Shown here piece after piece: positions 39,090 to 47,277 of a stretch of DNA of 47,327 bases. Below the pieces are notes generated by a model. That model saw only the letters and a program-made list of their open reading frames with translations, searched no databases and was not told the origin of the DNA. The stretch comes from WYEG01 sp049414625 (GTDB lineage: Bacteria > Desulfobacterota > Thermodesulfobacteria > Thermodesulfobacteriales > Thermodesulfobacteriaceae): contig JBMSAU010000114.1 in assembly GCA_049414625.1 (NCBI GenBank), positions 1-47,327 on the forward strand, written 5' to 3'. Within the stretch, counting starts at the first letter, position 1; each line of letters starts with the position of its first letter. A program made the translations under genes and the position numbers.

Positions 39090-40862
39090 ATGAAACCTAA
39101 AAAACCATTCAAGGGGCTTATTTTGGGGAGTATGCTTTTCCTTCCTTCACTTTCCTTTGCGGAAGAAGTGGTGTTTCTTGAAAAGGTCCAAATCATAGGA
39201 CAAAGTTTTCTCTTTCCTTTTGAGAGGACTACTCAAGAGGTGAGCATCATACCTAAGACTTTCCTTGAAAAAGGAGGGGCCTTACATTCTGCGGTTGACA
39301 TTAGAGAAAGAGGGGGATTTGGAGTTCAAGAAGATTTATCTATTCGGGGAACAAACTTTGAGCAAAATCTTCTTCTCATTGAGGGTCTTCGTGTCTCAGA
39401 CTTGCAAACAGGACATCATCTAATGAACCTTCCTATCCTTAGCCAAAATTTAAGCTCTATCGAGGTTTTGACAGGAGGGGCAAGCCCAACTTATGGACCT
39501 TCTGGCTTTGGCGGAGCCCTAAACTATGTTTTAGAAAAACCAAAAAAAACTCAAGCTTTAGCCTCAACAAACCTTGGCTCTTACGACTACAAAGATTACA
39601 CTCTTCAGCTTTCTTATCCCCTGCCCTCTCTTCCCTTTTCCCTTAGCCTTCAGCACAAAAAATCAAACGGCTTCATCTGGAATAGAGATTTTGACATCCG
39701 AATTCTAAACCTTTACACCAAAGATGAAAGAAAGCTCATCTTCTATGGGTTTGTTGAAAAAGATTTCGGAGCAAGAAACTTTTATACGCCAAAGTTTGAT
39801 GGTGAATGGGAAGAGACAAGGACTCAGCTCTTTCTTGCCAAAAGACTTTTTAGCTTAGGAAGCTTCCTTTTTGAGCCAGGCCTCATAGCCAGAGTAAACC
39901 ACGACCACTATCTCCTTGACAGGAAAAATCCGAGCTTCTATCAGAACAAACATACTTCCAAGCTCTTAAGGGTGAACCTTCCCTTTACTTTAGAAGAAGG
40001 AAAAAGCATCTACATCTTTGGTGTTGAAGGAAGCTATGAAACCTTAGATTCAACGAGGCTTGGAAGGCTTTTAAGAAGAGCCATAGGTCTTTATTCTGGG
40101 ATAAACTTTGAGCTTTTTGATAGAACCTATGTAGACCTAAGGGGAAGGTATGATGTCTACGCAAGGGAAAAGGACTTTCTCTCTCTTGGCTTTGGTCTTA
40201 GCCACCTACCAAAGAAAGACCTTAAACTCCGAGTTCAAGCAAACCTATCCTACCGTCTTCCCTCAGCAACAGAGCTAAGATACCAGTCGATCGGGATAAG
40301 AGGTAATCCAGAGCTTTCACCAGAGAAGGCACTAAACTTTGAAGGAGGTTTTGATTATTCGATGCCAAAGGGTTTATTCTCCTTTACCCTTTTCCTTAGG
40401 AGAGGACAAGATCTCATCGATTGGGTTTCCAATTCTTCTGGAACCTTTGCTGAAAATTTAGATGTTTCTGCCTTTGGAGGGACGATAAACCTTGTTTACA
40501 ATTCTACTTTTGGTCACTTCATTTTAAGCTATACTTATGTTAACCTTTTTGGCGAAAAAATCGGTCTCTCCCGGTATCATGGAAACTATCTTAGGCATAA
40601 TCTGCAGTTTGCTCTTTTGAAAAATCTCCCTTTAGGGGTAACTCTTAAACTTTACTTAAACCCGCAGAAAAGATACAACCAGCCTGAAGTTTATCTTTTA
40701 GGATTTGACCTTGAAAAAAAGTTTAAGGGTCTATCAATTCGCCTCTGGGGAGAAAATTTATTTGACGAAAAATACTATGAAGTATACTACCCCCTCCAGA
40801 AAAAAGGAGTTTTGGCTCAGCCTCAAACCATAGGCGTTGGTCTTAAGTGGGAAGTAATGTGA
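39090..40862 (+). CDS. TonB-dependent outer-membrane receptor
   Basis: These beta-barrels import iron chelates, cobalamin or other scarce ligands using TonB energy. The 590-residue protein has a signal peptide (about 1-24, cleavage after LSFA). A plug domain follows (about 45-155: QEDLSIRGTNFEQNLLLIEG, SIEVLTGGASPTYGPSGFGGALNYV), then a barrel of alternating strands. LSPEKALNFEGGFDYS and LWGENLFDEKYYEVYYPLQ near the end are typical barrel segments. It is small for the class, near BtuB in size. The ligand cannot be told. aaaggaggg precedes the ATG. It supports a diderm envelope. Confidence 0.9.
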   Translation: MKPKKPFKGLILGSMLFLPSLSFAEEVVFLEKVQIIGQSFLFPFERTTQEVSIIPKTFLEKGGALHSAVDIRERGGFGVQEDLSIRGTNFEQNLLLIEGLRVSDLQTGHHLMNLPILSQNLSSIEVLTGGASPTYGPSGFGGALNYVLEKPKKTQALASTNLGSYDYKDYTLQLSYPLPSLPFSLSLQHKKSNGFIWNRDFDIRILNLYTKDERKLIFYGFVEKDFGARNFYTPKFDGEWEETRTQLFLAKRLFSLGSFLFEPGLIARVNHDHYLLDRKNPSFYQNKHTSKLLRVNLPFTLEEGKSIYIFGVEGSYETLDSTRLGRLLRRAIGLYSGINFELFDRTYVDLRGRYDVYAREKDFLSLGFGLSHLPKKDLKLRVQANLSYRLPSATELRYQSIGIRGNPELSPEKALNFEGGFDYSMPKGLFSFTLFLRRGQDLIDWVSNSSGTFAENLDVSAFGGTINLVYNSTFGHFILSYTYVNLFGEKIGLSRYHGNYLRHNLQFALLKNLPLGVTLKLYLNPQKRYNQPEVYLLGFDLEKKFKGLSIRLWGENLFDEKYYEVYYPLQKKGVLAQPQTIGVGLKWEVM

Positions 40863-40937
40863 AATTTTTCATTAGTAACTAATAGTTGATTATTTATGAT
40901 TATTTTTAAACAAAATACCTTTTTAAGGAGGAGGATT

Positions 40938-41282
40938 ATGGGGGAAAAGGAGCTTATAAATCGTGTAAGGGCTTTGCATTTTATCGCCGGAGTCCTTGTT
41001 AATCAGCAAAACGATCCGAGGTGTGCCGTCTGTAAATCAAGGGTTAAAGTAGTTGAGGAAGCAAAAGAAGAGCTAGAAAAGCTTGAAAGTAATCTTGCTA
41101 ATACCGCTATTCCTGAGCCTTTTGAAAGGGTCTACAAAAGGACAAAGGATCTCTTTTCGGAGATAAAAGTGCCAGAAAATCCCATACCTCAAAGAAAAGA
41201 AGGAAGATGCTTCTTTGCTGACGAGGAATGTCTCATAAAAGAATGCTTTGATGTTTATGAGGATTTACTGGGAGAGGATTAG
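40938..41282 (+). CDS. Hypothetical five-cysteine protein upstream of fixA
   Basis: No family is recognised. The 114-residue protein has a helical middle rich in Glu/Lys (about 35-75) and five Cys: C29 and C32 (RCAVCKSR), then C91, C98 and C103. The arrangement could bind a metal or cluster, or form disulfides. There is no signal peptide or membrane segment. The ATG has aaggaggagga upstream and is preferred over an earlier in-frame start without a Shine-Dalgarno sequence. It ends 18 bases before fixA, and the fixA -35 box lies in its 3' end. A redox link to the Fix complex is suggested only by position. Confidence 0.6.
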   Translation: MGEKELINRVRALHFIAGVLVNQQNDPRCAVCKSRVKVVEEAKEELEKLESNLANTAIPEPFERVYKRTKDLFSEIKVPENPIPQRKEGRCFFADEECLIKECFDVYEDLLGED

Positions 41283-41292
41283 ATGATATAAT
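41264..41292 (+). promoter_or_regulatory. Sigma-70-type promoter of fixABC, leaderless
   Basis: TTTACT (41264-41269, four of six) is followed after 17 bases by a perfect TATAAT (41287-41292). The fixA ATG is at 41301, eight bases past the -10 box, so the message should start at or within two bases of the ATG. No Shine-Dalgarno sequence precedes fixA. Confidence 0.65.
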
Positions 41293-41300
41293 TCTTTTTA

Positions 41301-42119
41301 ATGCTAAACCTTTTAGTCTCAATAAAACAAGTTCCGGACACCACAAACATAAGGATAAATCCCGAGACCGGGACCCTAATCAGGGAGGGGGTTCCGGCGA
41401 TCATCAATCCCTATGATGTTTCTGCTTTAGCCCTTGCTTGCAACTTAAAGAAGACTTACGGGGGGAAGATCACTGTTATTACTATGGGACCTCCACAAGC
41501 AAGACTTGCCTTGAAGGAGGCTATCGAGTATTTTGCGGACCGAATTATTCTCCTTACTGATAGGAGGTTTGCTGGCGCAGATACCTTAGCCACAAGCTAC
41601 ACCTTAGCCGAAGCGATAAAATTTTTAGAAAAAACAGACCGTCCTTTTGACCTGTATCTTTTTGGAAAGCAGGCCATAGATGGAGACACAGCTCAGGTTG
41701 GACCAGGTGTGGCAGCAAGGCTAAATGTTCCGGTCATCACTTATACCATCAAAATAGAAGAGCTTTACCTTGAGAAGAGAAAAATAATCGTTCAAAGGAA
41801 GACGGAAAAAGGAATAGAAATTCTTTCAGCAAGGCTTCCTGTTCTTTTAACCTGTGAGAAAGAGGCTGGGCATCCGTTATTTTCTCCCCTTTCTGCCATC
41901 CTTCAAGCCCAAAAGGCTGAGCCTGAGGTCTTTGGGGCAGACGGTCCAATACCCTTTGAGCGAAACCGATTGGGGCTTAAAGGGTCCCCTACCCGTGTCC
42001 ATAGGGTCTACACCCCTGAGATTAAAAAACAGGGAAAGATGATAAACCTTGATGAGGTTGGAGTTGAGGCTGCGGTAGAAGAAATTATTAAGCTTCTTAA
42101 AGCGAAGGGGGTATTGTGA
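41301..42119 (+). CDS. fixA: Electron transfer flavoprotein beta subunit, FixA type
   Basis: FixA, the Etf beta subunit, binds the electron-accepting nucleotide/flavin in the FixABCX complex. The 272-residue protein begins LLVSIKQVPDTTNIRINPETG, then NPYDVSALALA, VITMGPPQARLALKEAI, and LFGKQAIDGDTAQVGPGVAARL, the Etf beta signature. It has no Shine-Dalgarno sequence and is probably translated from a leaderless transcript. It overlaps fixB by three bases (GTGA). Confidence 0.93.
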   Translation: MLNLLVSIKQVPDTTNIRINPETGTLIREGVPAIINPYDVSALALACNLKKTYGGKITVITMGPPQARLALKEAIEYFADRIILLTDRRFAGADTLATSYTLAEAIKFLEKTDRPFDLYLFGKQAIDGDTAQVGPGVAARLNVPVITYTIKIEELYLEKRKIIVQRKTEKGIEILSARLPVLLTCEKEAGHPLFSPLSAILQAQKAEPEVFGADGPIPFERNRLGLKGSPTRVHRVYTPEIKKQGKMINLDEVGVEAAVEEIIKLLKAKGVL

Positions 42120-43123
42120 CGGCTGAAACCTTAAAGGAAGTCTGGGTTTACATCGAGCAGGAAGAAAAAATCATTCATCCTGTGTCCTTCGAGCTTCTTG
42201 GTGTAGCAAAAAAGCTTGCTCAAGACTTAGAGGGTATTACAGCAGGAGTCCTACTTGGTCATGAAGTTTTAGACCTAACTTCGGAAATTTTTGCCTATGG
42301 TGCAGACAAAGTCTATGTAGTTTCCCATCCTGCTTTAGCCTACTATAGACATAGAGCCTATGTTAAGGCTTTATCCGAGGTTGCCAAAAGATACAAACCC
42401 GAGATCCTTCTTCTTCCTGCCACTCCTCTTGGAAGAGACCTTGCAGGTGGTGTAGCAACCCTTCTTGAGACGGGTCTTACCGCAGATGTCACCGAGCTTT
42501 CTATTGACCAGGCTACGAAGAACCTTCTCATGACCCGTCCTGCCTATGGTGGAAACATCATGGCAACCATCATCTGTCCAGACCATCGCCCCCAGATGGC
42601 AAGCGTGCGCCCAAGGATCTTTCCTATGCCAGAAAGAAAGGAGGGGAGAACCGGAGAAATAATAACTGTTGAGGTTGAACTTTCGGAGGAAGAGATAGGA
42701 GTCGAGAGGATTGGTTTTATTCCTAAGGAAAAAACAGTAAAGATTGAGCTTGCCGAGGTGATAGTTGCTGGGGGGAAGGCAATCGGGGGTAAGGAGGGTT
42801 TTGCTAAGCTTTTTGAGCTTGCAAAGCTACTCGATGGGGAGGTAGGTGCTTCAAGGCTTGCGGTTGAGGCTGGGTGGATTTCCTATGAGCATCAGGTTGG
42901 ACAAACGGGAAAAACGGTAAGACCAAAGGTCTACCTTGCGGTAGGGATCTCTGGAGCCATTCAACACCGGGCAGGCATGCAAAACTCAGACTGCATAATA
43001 AGCATAAACATCGACCCAAACGCTGACATCTTTAAAATCTCCGACCTCGGAATCGTTGGCGATTGGAAAAAGATCATTCCAGCCTTGATAGAGAGGATAA
43101 AGAAGGAGAAAGGGCTTGGGTAA
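42116..43123 (+). CDS. fixB: Electron transfer flavoprotein alpha subunit, FixB type
   Basis: FixB, the Etf alpha subunit, carries the FAD that passes electrons on. The 335-residue protein has the N-terminal Etf fold and the C-terminal FAD domain with GASRLAVEAGWISYEHQVGQ, TGKTVRPKVYLAVGISG and AIQHRAGMQNSD, then DPNADIFKISDLGIVGD, the family signature. The GTG start overlaps fixA and has aaggggg upstream. The end overlaps fixC by eight bases. It belongs with fixC and the separate fixX. Confidence 0.94.
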   Translation: MTAETLKEVWVYIEQEEKIIHPVSFELLGVAKKLAQDLEGITAGVLLGHEVLDLTSEIFAYGADKVYVVSHPALAYYRHRAYVKALSEVAKRYKPEILLLPATPLGRDLAGGVATLLETGLTADVTELSIDQATKNLLMTRPAYGGNIMATIICPDHRPQMASVRPRIFPMPERKEGRTGEIITVEVELSEEEIGVERIGFIPKEKTVKIELAEVIVAGGKAIGGKEGFAKLFELAKLLDGEVGASRLAVEAGWISYEHQVGQTGKTVRPKVYLAVGISGAIQHRAGMQNSDCIISINIDPNADIFKISDLGIVGDWKKIIPALIERIKKEKGLG

Positions 43124-44447
43124 AGTGAAGGCTGATTTCGAATACGATGTAGTCATAGTTGGCGGTGGTCCTGCCGGGCTTTCTGCAGGGATCTACCTTG
43201 GGAAAAAGGGTGTAAAAACCCTTCTCATTGAACGAGGGAGGTTCTGCGGGGCAAAGAACCTCTTCGGAGGGGTTGTATACACGGAATCTATTAAGAAGCT
43301 TGTCCCCGAGTTTCCGAATGTTGAGCCCTTCCCGTGTGAAAGGCCGGTCACTGAAGAGGGATATTTTATCTTAACAGAAAAGGGCTATGTGAAGCTTACC
43401 CATTCAAAAGAGGATAAAGCTCATTCTTTTACAGCCTTTAGAGCAAAGTTTGACCCTTTCTTAGCTGAGGTTGCTCAAAAGGCTGGAGTTGACCTTGCCC
43501 CAAAGACAAAGGTAGTAGATTTTTTAAGGGATGATGATGGGAACATCTCTGGCGTTATCGTCGACCGTCCAAGGTCTTTTTTTGATAGTAGCCCGGCATC
43601 CATTTCAGCCAAGGTGGTCATCCTTGCTGAAGGAGTAAACAGGGTCCTCTCTCAAAAGGCAGGGCTATACTCTAGAGATTTTCAGCCTGAAGAGGTTGTC
43701 CTCTCGGTAAAAGAGGTTCTGCAGCTCCCAAAAGGCGAGCTTGAAAAAAGGTTTGGACTAAAAGAGGATGAGGGTTTAGCCCTTGAGATCCTTGGGTTTA
43801 TCACTCAGGGCTATCCTGGCTTAGGCTTTCTCTACACGAACAAAAACAGCATCTCCTTTGGTATCGGAGTTTTTCTTTCTGAGCTTGCAAAAAATAGAGT
43901 TAAACCTTATGAGCTTTTAGAAAAAGCAAAAACCCATACTTTTTTCCAAAGGCTCTTTGAGGGGGCGGAAGTTTTAGAGTATGGAGCTCATCTTATACCC
44001 GAGTGGGGTTATAAGGGGTTCCCTAAGTTTTACAGTAATGGGGTCTTAGTTTGCGGGGATGCAGGAGGTTTTGTCAATCCCTTGTTTAGAGAAGGAACAA
44101 ACCTTGCCATCTACTCCGGTCTTTTGGCAGGAGAAACAGCCTTTTTAGCCTTAGAAAAGGGCGACTTTTCCGAAAAAACACTAAAGGTCTACGAAGAAAA
44201 GCTCAAAGAAAGCTACTTTTATAAAGACTTAGCCTTGGCAAAGAACATGAAGGACCTATTCCTACGGAACAAGCATATCTTCTCTACCTACCCTGAGCTT
44301 CTCTATGAAGCTATGTCTCTTTTCTTTTCAGCTCAAGGGAAGTTTAAACGGGAGGTCATAAAAGAAATCATAACGCTTATCAAGAAAAAACGAGGTTTCT
44401 TAGGGATCCTAAAAGACTTTCTTTCCTTTGCCAGGCTCTTTTGGTAA
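43116..44447 (+). CDS. fixC: FixC-type electron transfer flavoprotein-quinone oxidoreductase
   Basis: FixC takes electrons from the Etf and reduces quinone at the membrane. The 443-residue flavoprotein has the dinucleotide motif VVIVGGGPAGLSAGIYLGK near residue 11, ERGRFCGAKNLFGGVVY, and the second FAD motif NGVLVCGDAGGFVNP with REGTNLAIYSGLLAGE. No cluster-binding domain is fused, so it needs FixX (18144-18422). The TTG start has aaggag seven bases upstream. In known FixABCX, NADH oxidation is bifurcated to quinone and a low-potential ferredoxin. Confidence 0.93.
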   Translation: MGKVKADFEYDVVIVGGGPAGLSAGIYLGKKGVKTLLIERGRFCGAKNLFGGVVYTESIKKLVPEFPNVEPFPCERPVTEEGYFILTEKGYVKLTHSKEDKAHSFTAFRAKFDPFLAEVAQKAGVDLAPKTKVVDFLRDDDGNISGVIVDRPRSFFDSSPASISAKVVILAEGVNRVLSQKAGLYSRDFQPEEVVLSVKEVLQLPKGELEKRFGLKEDEGLALEILGFITQGYPGLGFLYTNKNSISFGIGVFLSELAKNRVKPYELLEKAKTHTFFQRLFEGAEVLEYGAHLIPEWGYKGFPKFYSNGVLVCGDAGGFVNPLFREGTNLAIYSGLLAGETAFLALEKGDFSEKTLKVYEEKLKESYFYKDLALAKNMKDLFLRNKHIFSTYPELLYEAMSLFFSAQGKFKREVIKEIITLIKKKRGFLGILKDFLSFARLFW

Positions 44448-44460
44448 GATTTAAGTCAAA

Positions 44461-45402
44461 ATGAGCCTTAAAGAGAGAATTTTAGAAATTCTGGCAAATG
44501 CTCCTTCTGAAGTCTCTGGCGAGGTTTTAGCAAAGGAGCTTCATGTTTCAAGGACGGCGGTTTGGAAGGCTGTTCAAAGACTAAAGGAAGAAGGATTTGA
44601 AATTCAAGCAACCAAAAAAGGCTATTTTCTTAAATATAAAGACCTCCTTCTTCCCTCAAGGCTAAATGAGCTTGTCTCAAAGTTAAGTCTTTGGGAAAAG
44701 GTCGTTTACAAGTTTGAGGTATCTTCCACGATGGATGTGGCAAAGGAGCTTGCTGAGAGGGGAGAGAAGGCCATCGTAATAGCGGAAAAACAGTCGGCAG
44801 GGCGAGGAAGGCTTGGCAGGGCTTGGAAGTCAGACCTTGGCGGGATCTGGATAACCCTTATCCTGCTTGACAAGCGCCCCCTTAAATCCGCATTTGTTTT
44901 TCCCTTCCTTTCAGCCTTAGCGGTAGCAAATGCCTTAAAGGAAACTTATAACCTTTCTCCAACTCTCAAATGGCCAAACGATGTTCTGCTTTTCGAGAAA
45001 AAAGTTGCGGGCATCCTTCTTGAAGTAAAAGGAGAGGCAGACCTTATGGATTATGCCTTAATCGGTATTGGCGTAAACTTAAACAACAAAGTATCGCAGG
45101 AGCCCTTTGAACAAAAGGCAATCTCTGTATCGGAATGCTTGGGGAAAGAGGTTGATAGATTTACCTTTCTTAGCTCTTTACTTCAAAATTTTGAAGCCTT
45201 ATATCTTAACCTTTCTATGCAAGAAATTCTTAGGAAATGGAAGTCTCTTTCTTCTACCCTTGGAAGACCTGTCAAAGTTAGAACTTTAAACGAAAGCTTT
45301 GAAGGGGTTGCCCTTGATCTTGATGATGAAGGAGCCTTGCTTGTTCAAACAGAAGCTGGAATACGCAAAGTTTATTCTGGAGATTGCTTCTACTTAAGAT
45401 AG
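44461..45402 (+). CDS. birA: Biotin protein ligase / biotin operon repressor BirA
   Basis: BirA attaches biotin to carboxylase carrier proteins and, in the long form, represses biotin genes. The 313-residue protein has an N-terminal winged helix (residues 1-60, LAKELHVSRTAVWKAVQRLK). The ligase domain follows (EKQSAGRGRLGRAWKSDLGG, LKWPNDVLLFEKKVAGILLEV, IGIGVNLNN) with a C-terminal SH3-like domain. It is thus a bifunctional class II enzyme. It starts 13 bases after fixC with a weak Shine-Dalgarno sequence. The end overlaps the convergent macrodomain gene by nine bases. Confidence 0.93.
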   Translation: MSLKERILEILANAPSEVSGEVLAKELHVSRTAVWKAVQRLKEEGFEIQATKKGYFLKYKDLLLPSRLNELVSKLSLWEKVVYKFEVSSTMDVAKELAERGEKAIVIAEKQSAGRGRLGRAWKSDLGGIWITLILLDKRPLKSAFVFPFLSALAVANALKETYNLSPTLKWPNDVLLFEKKVAGILLEVKGEADLMDYALIGIGVNLNNKVSQEPFEQKAISVSECLGKEVDRFTFLSSLLQNFEALYLNLSMQEILRKWKSLSSTLGRPVKVRTLNESFEGVALDLDDEGALLVQTEAGIRKVYSGDCFYLR

Positions 45403-45942
45403 TTCAGTTTTAAACTTTTCAAGCGTCTTTATAAAAATTTCATACGCTTCATCGGTAAAGAGCACGAACCTTACAAGCTTTGGCGCTTGCTTCTCTTTGA
45501 GAAAATTGATAACGGTTGTTAAAGCTATGCTTGATGCTTCTTCTAAAGGGTATCCGTAGGCACCGGTGCTTAAAGCTGGAAAAGAAATAGAGTTTATGTT
45601 TAGCTCTAAGGCTTTTTCAAGGGCTGAGCGATAAGCGCTTGCCAAGAGCTCTGCCTCTCCGGACTTCCCATCCTTGTAAATTGGTCCTACAGCATGGATT
45701 ACATACTTAGCTTTTAGATTTCCTCCTCGAGTAACCACAGCTTGCCCAGTTGGGCAGTGTGTGTATTTTGCCCTAAGTTCTTCTAATATAGTGGGACCAC
45801 CCTTTCTGTGAATAGCTCCGTCAACCCCACCCCCAGGGATCAGCCTCTCGTTTGCTGCGTTAACTATTGCTTCAGTTGCCTCTTCAGTAATGTCTCCCTT
45901 GACAACCTCAACCTTACACTGCCCAATTTGGAGTTCTGCCAT
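45394..45942 (-). CDS. Macrodomain protein (MacroD/YmdB-like)
   Basis: Macrodomains bind ADP-ribose, and the MacroD group removes ADP-ribose or acetyl-ADP-ribose marks. The 182-residue protein is a single macrodomain: VVKGDITEEATEAIVNAANE, PGGGVDGAIHRKGG, CPTGQAVVTRGGNLKAKYVIHAVGP and SISFPALSTGAYGYPLEEAS. The NAANxxLxxGGGVxGAIH pattern is that of the hydrolase-active group. aggaggg precedes the ATG. It stands alone with its own strong promoter. No ADP-ribosyltransferase is near, so its target is unknown. Confidence 0.92.
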   Translation of the reverse strand: MAELQIGQCKVEVVKGDITEEATEAIVNAANERLIPGGGVDGAIHRKGGPTILEELRAKYTHCPTGQAVVTRGGNLKAKYVIHAVGPIYKDGKSGEAELLASAYRSALEKALELNINSISFPALSTGAYGYPLEEASSIALTTVINFLKEKQAPKLVRFVLFTDEAYEIFIKTLEKFKTELS

Positions 45943-46280
45943 AAGCCTACCCTCCTACTTTGAATTTTTTAAAAAATTCTATAAAAATGAGAAACCTTAG
46001 TCAAGGAATGTGTTTTCCTCTCCATAGGAAAAAAGGGAAGATGTCTCGCTTTGCTCGACATGATTACGATGGGATGGGTCTTCCTCACTTCGCAAAGCAG
46101 GACATGATATAAGCTCTTACCTCGATCCTTCAAGCAAGGAATCCCCTGCTTTCTTTTTAGTTGATAAGAGAGAGTTTTTTTATCAAACAGCACATATTGG
46201 GTAAGGTTTTGAAATTTTTTTAGCTTTATAGTAATATTATAAAAAATCAAAAATCATAAATCTTCATTAATCACTACTAC
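45943..46280. repeat. Intergenic region with a dispersed-repeat copy
   Basis: Apart from the macrodomain promoter, positions about 46040-46150 carry wording of the dispersed repeats ('tgtctcgctttgctcgacatgattacgatggg', 'ggtcttcctcacttcgcaaagcaggacatgat'). The first is a small inverted repeat (TGTCTCGC/GCTCGACA-like). Upstream of the next gene, TTGAAA (46209-46214) and TAATAT (46232-46237) spaced by 17 may be its promoter. No gene is supported here. Confidence 0.4.
45962..46004 (-). promoter_or_regulatory. Macrodomain gene promoter with 18-base palindrome
   Basis: On the minus strand, TTGACT (46004-45999) is followed after 17 bases by TAGAAT (45981-45976), each five of six. The perfect palindrome GAATTTTTTAAAAAATTC (45962-45979) overlaps the -10 box and the likely start site. 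It could be an operator or simply AT-rich chance. Confidence 0.65.
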
Positions 46281-47048
46281 ATGGGGCTTGAAGAAAAGAT
46301 AAGGCGGCTTGTTGGGAAGGGCATATTTGGCTATGAACTATTAAAGGATGGAGACCATGTTCTTGTTGCTGTGTCTGGGGGTGAGGATAGTCTTGTTTTG
46401 ACGCACTTTCTTTCCTTTTGGAAGGATAAAGTGAGGATAAAAGCTAAGCTTACAGCCATCCATCTTGACATGGGGTTTCCTAAAGAGGAAGATAAATACC
46501 TAAGCGGAATATCCTTTTTGAGAGCTTTCTGTGAAGAAAGGGGGATAGAGTTTATCTTTGAAAAGACGAATTATGGACTTCAGGCTATCTCAGCTTTTGA
46601 TGAAGGAAGGGCTAACCCTTGCTTTGTCTGCTCTTGGCACAGAAGAAAGCACTTATTCAGGATTGCCGAAAAACTTGAAGCTAATAAAATAGCCCTTGGT
46701 CATCACCGAGACGATGTGGTTACTACTTTCTTTATGAACCTTTTCTTCCATGGAGAGATATCAGCTTTAGTCCCAAGCCAAGAGATGTTTAATGGCAAAC
46801 TGTACATTATTAGACCTCTTTACTTTGTTGAGAAACAACTAATATCATCCTTTGTTGCTGAAAAGAGCTGGCAAGTTCTTGAAAACCCTTGCCCCTTTTC
46901 TAAGAAAACGATGAGAACAGCCGTTAACGAACTTTTGCACGAAAAGGTATATCTTTTAAACCCAAAAGTGAAAAATAGCATCTTCAAAGCCCTGTTTAAT
47001 CCTCGGCTTGACTATTTACCAAAGCCACCAAAAAAAAAGTTTGAATAA
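46281..47048 (+). CDS. TtcA-like tRNA thiolation ATPase
   Basis: TtcA-family enzymes activate tRNA with ATP and insert sulfur, making 2-thiocytidine at position 32. The 255-residue protein has the PP-loop AVSGGEDSLVLTHFL, HLDMGFPKEED, a CxxC in NPCFVCSWHRRKHLF, GHHRDDVVTTFFMNLFF, and a further Cys in LENPCPFS. The two CxxC-type Cys plus the later Cys fit the cluster-binding triad. The family also has other thiolases, so the exact tRNA site is not certain. No Shine-Dalgarno sequence precedes the ATG. Confidence 0.85.
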   Translation: MGLEEKIRRLVGKGIFGYELLKDGDHVLVAVSGGEDSLVLTHFLSFWKDKVRIKAKLTAIHLDMGFPKEEDKYLSGISFLRAFCEERGIEFIFEKTNYGLQAISAFDEGRANPCFVCSWHRRKHLFRIAEKLEANKIALGHHRDDVVTTFFMNLFFHGEISALVPSQEMFNGKLYIIRPLYFVEKQLISSFVAEKSWQVLENPCPFSKKTMRTAVNELLHEKVYLLNPKVKNSIFKALFNPRLDYLPKPPKKKFE

Positions 47049-47112
47049 ACCTATTGCTTTTATTTTTAGATTTTGTTATCCTTTAACGGAAATTTTAAAA
47101 AGGAGGTAGATT

Positions 47113-47277
47113 ATGGCCGTCTGGAAGTGTAGTCAATGCGGAGCAACGAAAGAATCAAGGTGTAAACCAAAGAAGTGCCCATCCTGCGGGGCACAAAATA
47201 GCATGATCAAAGCTGAAGCACAGGAAGAAACTTCATCCTCTTGCAAAGGAAGGAGCAAGAAGAGCTGTAAATCTTAA
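47113..47277 (+). CDS. RCKP-type rubredoxin-like zinc-ribbon protein
   Basis: A 54-residue protein with WKCSQCGATKESRCKPKKCP followed by SCGA. Two CxxC knuckles (C6/C9 and C22/C25) are joined by a short loop with the RCKPK motif, the pattern of the small 'RCKP-type' rubredoxin-like domain. It should bind one iron or zinc. The C-terminus (30-54) is polar with two extra Cys. aaaaggaggtag precedes the ATG. A weak promoter-like pair (TTGCTT at 47054-47059, TATCCT at 47077-47082) suggests its own transcript. Electron transfer or structural roles are both possible. Confidence 0.8.
   Translation: MAVWKCSQCGATKESRCKPKKCPSCGAQNSMIKAEAQEETSSSCKGRSKKSCKS

Noticed and set aside
45969..46250. Minus-strand open frame of 93 codons
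   Set aside because: It spans the macrodomain promoter and a repeat copy, with biased composition and no recognisable family.
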